A stretch of DNA of 64,000 nt from Trichopria drosophilae. Lineage: Eukaryota; Arthropoda; Insecta; Hymenoptera; Diapriidae. The notes under the pieces were generated by a model that did not search any database, was not told the DNA's origin, and saw only the letters and a list, made by a program, of their open reading frames with translations. The DNA lies in assembly GCA_030407085.1 (NCBI GenBank), contig CM059582.1, forward strand, positions 211,326,001 through 211,390,000. The letters run 5' to 3'. Of the stretch, positions 21,564 through 31,511 are shown piece by piece; position 1 is the first letter of the stretch; each line of letters starts with the position of its first letter. The translations under genes were made by a program, and so were the position numbers.

Positions 21564-24434
21564 ATAATTATTGAAGAAACAATTTCCTTAGACCTGGAAA
21601 ATTCCTTGGAGAAAAACTTTTATATGGAAGTTGATGAAGAAAATATTAATGAAAATATTGACGAAGAAATTAACAAAAATATAATGAATGAAAATGTAAC
21701 AACCAAAAACATCGAACTTTCAGATCATGTAATGTCATTGGAAGATGCAGAAATCTGTACCGAAGAAAGTGGAACCGTAATATACGAAAATGATGATGGC
21801 GCTTTGACATTTGAAATGGAAAATATCTGTCCTCCGTCAAGTGCACCAGCGAACCAAAGAAGTTGTTATCCTTCGGCTCGAGATATGTTTTTCAATTTCG
21901 ATGAAGATTCCATTGCCGATACTGAATGGTTGAAGGAAAAATATCCATTTCAAATGTTCGAAAATACTTCACCAAATATAAATACCATCCCCAAAAAATG
22001 TCCGCCAAATCTAAAAAGCACGACATTACAAGAGCCTACTTTCGATACAACTGTTCATGCAGTTGACGTGAACATAGTCGTCAAAAGAAATGAGGATTTG
22101 GAACAACTTCTCAAAGAAAGTCGTAAAACAATAACAACTTTAAATAAAACAATACAAGAGTTAAAAGCACAGAATCATCGACTGAAGAAACGTTTAGACA
22201 TTGCTCTTAAAAAGAACAAAACTCTTGTTAGTGTTAGATCGAGACGCGATAAATGGCTTATAAAGCAAAGAAATGTTTGCAAACATACTCTCCAACAATT
22301 CTTAGCGAAAGAGAAATCAATAAAACCTCTTGCAGAAACTATGATTGGATTACAGTTACACAGAGGAACTGCAGAATATTCCAAAGATGAGCAAGATTTA
22401 TCGAAGCAAATGTATTATCATTCTGCAGCTGGATATTCTCGAATGAGAAACGCTGGTTTACATCTTCCTGCCGAATCTTCGGTGAAGAGGTGGATTTCTG
22501 AAGTCGATATAAAACCAGGAGTCTGCGAAAATATCTTACTTCGAATCAATGATAAGTTAAATTCATTCCCACCACGAGAAAGACTATGTTGCTTAAAGTT
22601 TGATGAAATGTCAATTAAAGAGTTTGAAGAATATTCTGAAAAATATGATCTCATCGAAGGTCTAGTTGACCTCGGACCTTTCGGGCGAATAAATGCACCT
22701 GCTTCTAGCGTCTTGTTGCTTACGCTAGACAGTATAAATGCAGAAAATCCCTGGAGACAAGTATTAGCTTATTTTTTACTGGGAAAAAATTCGACCTATC
22801 AAACCATTACTCAAATAGTAGAGGATTGCTTGAAAAGGGCGAAAGGTCATGGACCTTTAGTCAAATTACTAACTTGCGATCAGGGTGGTCCTAATCGAAA
22901 ATCATACTCCGCGTGGAATGTATCAGCAAGTCAGCCATACATTATCATAGATAATGAAAAGTATTATGCATCCTTCGATTGGCCTCATTTAATGAAGAGT
23001 TTGGTTAGTCAACTCAGAAAACATAAGAATATTTATATTAACGGAAAAGTGATAATGTCATTTCAAGATTTATTGGATACTTGGAAAATTGATAAAAATT
23101 CATCGTCAAACGTTTTGGGCCATATAAAGGAAACACATTTCTTCCCAACAAATTTTCAGGCGATGAATGTTAAACTTGCATTCCAACTTTTGAGTGCAAG
23201 ATTTGGTGCTTCAATGTCGACTGCTGGCCAAAGTGGTAGTTTGAAAAGTTCCACATGGGAAGCATCTGTCAATTTCGTATCAACAATGAATAAGGTAATA
23301 GATGCTATGAATGTGTATCATTTAAATAATGCAAAGACGGAAAAAGGTCCAATAGCATAAGATAATCCATACGTAATCAATCTGTTGACTACATTCGTTC
23401 ACTGGTGTGCAGAATGGAGTACGTCTCCAAATAGGCTGGTAAGACCTCCATGTTTTGACGGAATGATTCTCACAATAACATCTGTTTTAAACATGTACCG
23501 TTCTATTCAAAAAGAATATTCCGATTTCAAACTCGCTACAGCTCTCTGTAATCAGGATTCCGTCGAACAAATGTTTTCTAAACTTCGAGGTCGCGGCGGA
23601 TTTAACCCAAATCCTACTGCAAGAATGGTGCGTCTAACATTGCGACATATTCTGTCCACTGCCCTCATTTATGGAAGTGATAAGGGTAACGTAACATGTC
23701 CAACTGTGGAATCACTAACAGACATGACTGTGCCGATAGCATTCAATTCACAACAGGATTTTGATCCTGTAGTATTAAATTCTATGGACGCAGAAGAAAA
23801 CATCGACAATGAATTCGTCGCATCAGTATTTGAACACATGACATCAGATAATTCTTTAAATGCTCTAATAGCAGATGATGTTGACTTCGATACCGCCAAG
23901 AAAGGGACATACGAGGCGAATGCTGTTGCTTATTTTGCTGGTTACATTGCTCAGTATGGATTTCGGAAGACAGGGTGTGATCAATGCCGTGACACAACTA
24001 TGAAATCGCCGATGGACCCATTAAACGACAATGAAATATACATTCAGCATCGAGAGTACAATCATGAAGACGAAGATGAGCCTACTGTTGAGTGGTTGAC
24101 AAGACCAACTGCGGAATTTGTTAATGTCATTGCTCTTCAGCTGCAATTTATTCAAAAACATTACAATGAGTATTGGCATTGCGAAGGAATAAAAAAGATG
24201 CTGTCAAAAATGTTTACAACATATATGAAAAATGCAAACAGTCGTTGGTTTGATGAAAACAACGAATGTCACTCACATCGAATTTTTATGTTAAACTTGC
24301 TATTGAAAGTAAAAATACATGCCATTGCTAGAACAAATACTGCTAATCGAAAAATATTACATGGCAAGGCAAGAAGAGTCGAAGGCGGAAAACCGAAAAA
24401 ATGTCGTAAACTAACGATTTTAAAAAATATGTAA
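21564..24434 (+). pseudogene. THAP transposase exon 3: catalytic core, one internal stop
   Basis: The acceptor TTTATAG precedes 21564 and the frame runs on from exon 2. Landmarks: a Lys/Asn-rich coiled-coil stretch (about 22080-22260); KFDEMSIKEFEEYSEKYDLI with the likely first catalytic Asp (about 22600); LLTCDQGGPNRK with the second Asp (about 22870); NQDSVEQMFSKLRGRGGFN with the likely catalytic Glu (about 23555); and a C-terminal zinc-like AGYIAQYGFRKTGCDQC. These match the RNase H-like, insertion and C-terminal domains of P/THAP9 transposases. A TAA at 23358-23360 cuts the frame before the catalytic Glu; the same frame resumes at once and stays open for 357 codons. No intron of suitable length and phase removes the stop. 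Confidence 0.88.
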
Positions 24435-24876
24435 AGCATACGTACATGAGATCAAGTTATTTAATTACTTAGAAATTTAAAGAAACTTTATTGAATCTGA
24501 ACAAATTTTGAAAAACAATGGAAAAATGTTATATTTAAATATATTATTTTTAAAGTCATCAAGATGGTGTCTTCAAAAAGTGATATTTTCTATGTTTATC
24601 TTTATTCTTAAATCACCTTAAATATTTAATGATTATAAAATATAATTTATATTTGATCATTTCATTTTATTTCTTGTTATTAGAAAATGAAGCCAAATTT
24701 CATATTGTAGAAATAAATGAAATTTGTATAAATTCTGTATGTAAAATTGTTTAATATTCTATGTTATGTGTTAAATAAAAAAATAAAAAGATATAAAAGG
24801 TGTATATCATTTCTTACAATCCCTACAATTATAATCTTTACAGTTGTGACGTATCCGTATATTATACTTTATTTAA
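24435..24876 (+). other. Probable 3' UTR and flank of the THAP gene
   Basis: Very AT-rich, with several AATAAA-like signals (for example about 24772-24785). No terminal inverted repeat of the transposon could be recognised here. Confidence 0.4.
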
Positions 24877-26097
24877 CCCATTAACGCTCAAAAGACATTT
24901 TTTTTGCATCAATTTCAATCGAGTATTTCGTATCAAAATCAAGTTCAAAAAAATTAAAAGGTACATATCTTACTACTTTCGAGGTCGCTCATCAAGATTC
25001 CGAGGGAAAAATTGAGTTTCAGTCATCAGGAATTCCAATATGAATTTGAAACAAATTTGGAAAAAATTTCCCAAAAAATTGGGAAATATTTATTCTTATC
25101 AATTTTCTTCGAACCATTAGAATATTTGAATTCAAATTAATAAACTAAAACCATATGTGTCTAAGGCAGAGAAAATTTCTTTGACAAATTTCTGGACGCT
25201 GTAACTAAACAACGTTTTTGAAAAAGCTTTTTTAAAAAAAACGGTAAGAATGAAAAGTTCTTAAAATTCATCGAGGAATATAGTGGAATTTTTTCAGATT
25301 TCTTTGGTGATATTTAAAGAATTTTTTTTCAAAATTTTAATTTATTTACAAAAAATTCGGAAAAACTTTTAGTATAATCTATGATGAAATCTAAGATTTT
25401 TTCTTCTTAGCCATTTTTTTTGGAAAAGTTGATAGCTTTCGAGAAAAAAATGCTAAACTATAATATTTTTAATTCAGTTCCTAGAAAACTATCAACTTTT
25501 GGATACAATTGCAAAGAAAAAAAACTCTTAGAATTCATCAGGGAATATACTATATTTTTTTAAAATTTTTCGTAAATGAATTAAAATTTTGAAAAAAATT
25601 TGAAATAAATGCTCAAAATATCATCAAAAAATTCTGAACCAAATCCACTATATTTTACTATGAATTGCAAAAACTTTTCATTCTTAGCATTTATTTTTTT
25701 AATAAGAGCGTCCAGAAATTTTTCAAAGAAATTTTCATTATTGACGCCATTTTGAGGTCGTTAGAATGATGTAGGGTATAGTAGAAAAAGTAAAATTTTT
25801 CCTTATAATTCAAATATTTTATCCATCTTTGTCCATAGTTTCAATAGAATCGTAATATTCTAATGTCTCGAAAAATTTTATAAGTATAAATATTTCCCAA
25901 TTTTTTACAAATTTTTTTCATATTCGGCGCCATATCCGTATTCCTGATGGCTCAAACTCAATTTTGATATCGTAATCTTGAAGAGCGACCTCGAAAATTG
26001 TAGGATATGTACCTTTCAGTTTCTTTGAACTTCGATTTTGATACGAAATACTTGACTGAAATTGGAGCAAAAAAAGTGTCCTTTGGGCGTTCATGGG
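24877..26097. mobile_element. TTAA-flanked hairpin MITE (piggyBac-like ends), copy A
   Basis: The ends CCCATTAACGCTCAAAAGAC and GTCCTTTGGGCGTTCATGGG are inverted. Both are bordered by TTAA (24873-24876 and 26098-26101), the target of piggyBac transposition. Most of the 1221 bp folds back, for example GGGAAATATTTATTCTTAT against ATAAGTATAAATATTTCCC and TCAAATATTTTA-type blocks. It has no open frame of note. Assignment to piggyBac rests on the TTAA target and the CCC/GGG tips. Confidence 0.78.
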
Positions 26098-26101
26098 TTA
26101 A

Positions 26102-26791
26102 TAGGTACCGTATGCGCAATATTGTATATAAAGTCTCTTCACGGTATGATATGATAAATTTATCATATCTTCACGATATGATAAATTACCTGCTACTTAT
26201 GCGTATATGTAATACTTTTACTAGAGAGATATATCTGTATAAAAATACCGTTCTAATATAGAACGAAGTAATAATTATTTCTTTGACGCTTGTATCAATA
26301 AATTAAAATACGATTTCTTGATGAGACGGCGCATATAAAAATTGTAAACAAAAAGGGAATAAACACTCGTCGTTCTGATATGAACGTTCGCAAAAGATTT
26401 AGATTTAAACGGAGAGATATAGGTCCAAAAAACCCACTTTACTATTGGAGATCATGGAAAATAAGAACCCCACCTGCTAACTTTCTATCAAACTATTGCA
26501 TTCAAAAAGCGTTTCGAGATATATCTATGGTTGTTAGGAAAAACTAAATAATTACACTTTTTGAAAAAATTTAAAGACCATTAAAACAGCAAATTTTTTT
26601 AAATTGAGGTTATAAGCTCAAACCTATCAAGATAATAAGAATATCGCTAAGAGATTATCCACGTAATATACTTTAAAACCGCATACCGTACAGATTCATT
26701 CAATCATATTTTCTACCTCAAAATAGTACTTTTCGATACATGTGCGCAAAATGAAAACTTTTACGCACCAGTATCGAACATTGCTTTTTAA
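26102..26791. other. Unassigned DNA with a small local palindrome
   Basis: At about 26138-26190 TATGATATGATAAATTTATC and a second ATATGATAAATT form a short palindrome with a repeat. Nothing else is recognised. Confidence 0.3.
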
Positions 26792-27530
26792 CACTCCGTG
26801 CGTAAAACTCGCTTTTACGCACTAGGGTGAAATTTTCGGATTCGTAAACTCGAGCTCTACGCACGTCGTGTTAAAAAATATTGTATGGAACACGGGCGAA
26901 ATATCGATCTCTGACGATTGTGAATGTCACCCTCGTTACACTCTGGCGACAAACTTCACAATCGGCAAAGATAGAAATTTGCGTCCTAGTTACATAATAT
27001 ACTATTTTGACATACCTATGCGCAAAACTTGATTTTACCCGCGGTTATCACGCTTGCGTAAAACATTTTTCTTCATACAGGGAGGATATGCCGCACCTTT
27101 CCTCCCGCAAGCGAAAAATCGTATACGTCCCTCGGGAAGTAAAAAAGAATACCTTAGACTGCGTGTAATTTTTACCCGAGGCGAAGCCGAGGCATTTTTT
27201 ATTTTACGTCCCTTGGTGAGTAATATACTATTACGCACCAAAAACACTGCGTAAAATAAAATTTTTCGCATACACTGTCAAAATAGTACTTTTCGATACA
27301 AGTGCGTATGTGTAAAGAACTTTACACATACACACGTGTGCCGAAATATTGTTTACGTACGGCTTTTCCGTGCGTAAAGTGTAATCGAGTGCGTAAAGTT
27401 TACTTTACGCACGAGTTTACTTTACGCACCGAAAAGACGTACATAATAGTAGTTTTTGATACAAGGGCGTAAAAGTTTTTTTTATGCGAATGTGAGGTTG
27501 CCGCCCGAGGCGAAGGCGAGAAACACCGTA
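26792..27530. repeat. Cluster of TTTACGCAC / CCCGAGGCGAAG dispersed repeats
   Basis: 26792-27000 is copy 2 of the repeat at 17671. From 27250 to 27430 TTTACGCAC and its complement GTGCGTAAA occur many times in both directions. 27160-27200 and 27500-27520 carry CCCGAGGCGAAGCCGAGG and CCCGAGGCGAAGGCGAG. Frames here (27035-27271) are repeat shadows. Confidence 0.6.
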
Positions 27531-27743
27531 CGATAAATTCATTTCTTAATTTAAATCATCGTAAATTAAGATAATTTCATTTTTTTATATGTTTAAAACC
27601 TATCTACATCGTAACCTCGATGTCTGAACTAAAAATATATGCAGCAAGTACCGTCAGAAAATTTGTTGAAAAAATAATCTTAGAACAAAAATATTTAAGA
27701 ATGGGTCTAAGAATACTATCAAAATTTTCCAGATTCTGTTTAA

Positions 27744-29047
27744 CCCATTAACGCTCAGACGGACGGATTTTAAGTATCAGTTTGAACATCGATAATTTGT
27801 ATATAAATGCCTTTAGAAACATTTGAGCTCCACTATTTCCAACGTAAAATTGTATGCCCTTTCGGAATCTTTCAATAAAATCTCGATAAAATGAACCGAA
27901 TGAAGCTATGCACCTTTTTCTGTTAAAAAACATTGTTTTTAACATTTTGTTTTTCAGTATAACATCACTTTCACCTCGAAATTGTGTTGGGAAACATATC
28001 TAAGTTGAATATATCGCGTCCATGGACCTCCAGGATTAAAATGTACCATAACAGAATTCATAATTTAACATGGAAGTTTTCGAAATGGCGCCTAGAAGCT
28101 CAAAATTCTTTTTAAAACTTAACCATTTTTTTTCTTAAAAACTATACACTTTAGAGAAAATTTTCTAAGAACAACAATGCTTTGGAATAAGTCCAAGAAT
28201 TCTCTCAAATTTTATCAGCATGCAATAATACACTGCTTGATTTTTCAAAAATCCAAAAAATCGAAATTTTGAAAAAGTTATTTAAAATATCTGAAAAAAA
28301 TTTGAGTAGCTTCTTTAAATAATTCTAAGATATTTTTGTTCTAAGGAAATTTTCTGTAAAGTCTATAGTTTTCATGAAAATAAATTATTAAACTTTTCTA
28401 TATTTCAAAACCAATAATTTATTTTCTAGGAAATTATAGGCATTAGAGAAAATTTTCTTAGAATAAAAATATTTGAGAACTATTTAAAGAACCTACTCGA
28501 ATTTTTAAAATAATTTTTTTCAAAATTTCGATTTTTCAAATTTTTGAAAAATCAAGTAGTGCATTATTGCATGCTGATAAAATTTGAGAGTATTCTTTGA
28601 CTCATTCCAAAGCATTGTTGTTCTTAGACAATTTTCTCTAAGGTCTATAGTTTTTAAGAAAAAAATGGTTAAGTTTTATAAAGAAATTTGAGCTTCTAGG
28701 AGCCATTTTCAAAACTGCCATCTTGAATTATGAATTCAGATATGGTACATTTTAATCCTGGGGATCCATGGACGCGATATTTTCAACTTAGATATGTTCC
28801 CAACGCCATTTAGAGGTGAAAGTGATGTTTTTGTGAAAAACAAAACGTAAAAAACCATGTTTTTTAACAGAAAAACGTGTATAACTTTTTTGCGGTTGAT
28901 TTTCTCGAAATTCTATTGAAAGATTCTGAAAGAGCATACAATTTTAGGTTAGAAACAGTAGAGCTCATATTTTTCTAAAGGCATTTATATACAAATTATC
29001 GATGTTCAAACTAATGCTGACAATTCGTCCGTCTGAGCGTTAATGGG
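27744..29047. mobile_element. TTAA-flanked hairpin MITE (piggyBac-like ends), copy B
   Basis: The ends CCCATTAACGCTCAGACGG and CCGTCTGAGCGTTAATGGG are inverted, with TTAA outside both (27740-27743 and 29048-29051). The arms continue as ATCGATAATTTGTATATAAA with ATTATCGAT-type partners, and blocks such as ATGCAATAATACACTGCTTG pair with CAAGTAGTGCATTATTGCAT. The tip is shared with copy A but most of the interior differs. The element is 1304 bp with no coding capacity. Confidence 0.8.
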
Positions 29048-29051
29048 TTAA

Positions 29052-29690
29052 TAACGTTTTTGACACTGAGTGCGGAAAATGCTATTTTCCACACTGTTGG
29101 CTTTTTTAGTTTTTTTCTTACTATATATTCTCTAAAGTTCATACTTTTCAAGAGAAAAAGTGTGTTAATTAAAAACCCAAATGTTAAAAAAATTTTCTGA
29201 CTACTTACAGTATTTATTTTAACTTCAGACATCGAGATAACGATGTAGGTAAATTTTAGACATACCCAAAAAACGTGAATGTAATGAAAAGTTTGTTAAT
29301 TTAAAAAAATATTTAATAAAAAATCACGTTTTTTTTTTGTTAATTTTTTATTTTTCCAATTTTAATCACCGACATTGGAAAGAGCACCATCGTAAGAGAT
29401 ATGACTCCCAACTATTTTTTTCGGCGAGATGAAGTTCGGAGTTGAAGAAGTATTTAACGTTTCATTTCAATCAATGTTTATTTGATGTGTACCGCAAAAG
29501 GTTAATTTAACCTTTACTTCTGACAAAAGGTAGACCACAATTTGAAAATGTTATCTTGAAACTTAACGCATCTGTACTTCCATTTATATTCAAAATACTT
29601 CAAATTTAGCAACAAATTACATCATTTGCAAACATTGCCAGTTTTAAGGGGGGGGGATAAGGTTAATTCGGCGAGTAAAAGGCCTATATT
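29052..29690. other. Unassigned AT-rich DNA
   Basis: Contains a short G run (29649-29657). No gene or repeat partner is recognised. Confidence 0.3.
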
Positions 29691-30135
29691 TAAGAATTTT
29701 TCGTCATAGTGCGCGTAAAATTCGATTTTACATCCGAATTTGCGAAATATCTGACATTTCCTAACCTTTCGAGTTGCAAATTCGAAGTGGAAACTCGAAT
29801 TTGATACCGACTATGACGAAAAATTTTGTTCCTTACATGTGCGTAATAGTACATTACGGTACAAAAGACGAAAGCCGAAGTTCCGCCACTGCGCGACGTT
29901 GACTGTTATTTCACGCAGTGGCGGGCCTTCGAACTTCGTCTTGCGTGCCGTATACTGGTTTTCTTGATCCCCCAGTAGAAATTAGGTAATTTCATCATCG
30001 TTTTCAAAATCGTCAGTAGCACTTCTAGGGTTAGAAAAGACGACAGCCAAAGAACCGCCACTGCGTGAAGTTGGAGCCCGAGGCGAAGCCGAGAGCGACA
30101 TTTGCCGTTTATTGTTGCATGCGCAACAGGAACTT
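29691..30135. repeat. Hairpins and a thrice-repeated CCGCCACTGCG block
   Basis: AATTTTTCGTCATAGT (about 29695) pairs with ACTATGACGAAAAATTTT (about 29810). GACGAAAGCCGAAGTTCCGC (29868) pairs with the GCGGGCCTTCGAACTTCGTC end at about 29940. A third CCGCCACTGCG copy occurs at 30055, followed by CCCGAGGCGAAGCCGAG, which links this region to the 27-kb repeat cluster. Confidence 0.55.
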
Positions 30136-30249
30136 TCGACTGAGGGACTAATTTTTGGTAAGTTATATATCATGCTACTAAATATTTATAATTTTATGCA
30201 ACCTTCAAGTAAAGGTACTTAAATTTTTTCTTAACCGCTTCATTTGAAT

Positions 30250-31141
30250 ATATATATATTTTAATTGGTTATAACGGTTCTTGGACAAAGGTTGGTATTT
30301 TTCTTAGAAAATACTACGTTAATTTTACGTTTCGGCCGTTTGTGAGGGCCCTCTTCAGAAATTTTATTAATTCTAACAAAAAATTGTTTTCATATTTATT
30401 ACAAAAATTAATAAAAATTCACAATAATTATAAAAAACCCACTTCTAACTTACCGCAATTTTTAAGGCATTGCATAGCTCAATAAATTGGAAAAGTCAAT
30501 GTATTAAAAAGTTTTAAGTGAAAGAGAGGAGAATTCTGTTAACCAAAAACACAAAAAAATAATCAATAAAAACATTATTATTATAATTTATATTCAACGT
30601 ACCCAACCCAACCCCCAACGTTAAATAATTGAAAAAATTAAATTTGTTTGAAAGCAAAAATAAGAAATAAAAAATTAAAAATTAAAAATGAAGAAAATAA
30701 TTTTTTATAATTACAAAAACAAATGAGAAAATAATTAGAAAAAATACAACTAAAAAAATTTTTTTTGAAAATTACCTTAAATTATAAATTACATCGAAAT
30801 AAACATCCATGCCAATTCCATCCACATATATCTTGAATTGGAATAAATTCAACAATATGCCATGTACTGACATGGTCTTATTATATCAAATACATTGACT
30901 TTTCCAATTTATTGAAGTATGCAATGCCCTAAAAATTGCGGTAAGTTAGAAGTGTGTTTTTTATAATTATTGTGAATTTTTATTCATTTTTGTAATAAAT
31001 ATGAAAAAAATTTTTTTAGAATTAATAACATTTCTGAAGAGGGCCCTCATAAACGGCCGAAACGTAAAATTAACGTAGTATTTTCTAAGAAAAATACCAA
31101 CCTTTGTCCAAGAACCGTTATAACCAATTAAAATATATATA
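30250..31141. mobile_element. MITE with ~260-bp inverted arms
   Basis: The left arm runs from TATATATTTTAATTGGTTAT through CGTTTCGGCCGTTTGTGAG and GGGCCCTCTTCAGAAAT to GGAAAAGTCAATGTATT. The right arm is its inverted copy (AATACATTGACTTTTCC ... ATAACCAATTAAAATATATA). About 370 bp lie between the arms. Ends fall in TA repeats, so the target duplication is not readable. No coding capacity. Confidence 0.8.
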
Positions 31142-31268
31142 TACTAAATATTTAATTCCGAATTAATCGAATACGTATATGTTTAACATTTATCGTCATA
31201 AAAAATATGATCCTTTATTTCAATTATTATCTAAGATATCATAATAATACAAAGTCAGTTGTATTACG

Positions 31269-31511
31269 TACAGACAAACACCACGTTTCACCGTTTCTGA
31301 TATCATAGCTGGCGCTCCTCGAACTAAATTGTATATCAACGAATTTTTACCGGGAGCGACATATCAGCTCCTCAAAAAAGTAAAAGCAACTGCTACTCAA
31401 CGTGGATATAAATTTATCTGGTCCCGCTCTGGTAGAATTTTTCTCAGGAAAGATAAGGATTCCGTACCCATCGAAATATTTAATGAGAAATGCTTGAACA
31501 ATCTCTCATAG
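31269..31511 (+). pseudogene. C-terminal part of a LINE ORF1 (FP-like domain)
   Basis: The frame reads KLYINEFLPGATYQLLKKVK, then RGYKFIWSRSGRIFLRK, and ends with TAG at 31509-31511. This YxNEfL...LL...GYKFvWsrnGrIfvRK pattern is characteristic of the C-terminal domain of insect LINE ORF1 proteins related to baculovirus FP-type proteins. The frame is open upstream of the first Met, so the fragment is 5' truncated. Confidence 0.65.

Larger units (their letters stand above)
16575..24434 (+). mobile_element. THAP/P-element-type transposase gene, three exons
   Basis: Three exons joined by consensus splice sites give one reading frame of about 1070 codons: 16575-16731, 21284-21480 and 21564-24434. 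The order is THAP zinc finger, coiled-coil-like stretch, RNase H-like transposase core and C-terminal domain, as in Drosophila P transposase and vertebrate THAP9. A single in-frame TAA at 23358-23360 interrupts it. Intron 1 (4552 nt) is full of inverted repeats; intron 2 is 83 nt. I could not find short terminal inverted repeats or an 8-bp target duplication, so the element's ends are unknown. A domesticated host copy is possible, but the nonsense codon argues for a young dead transposon. Confidence 0.8.
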
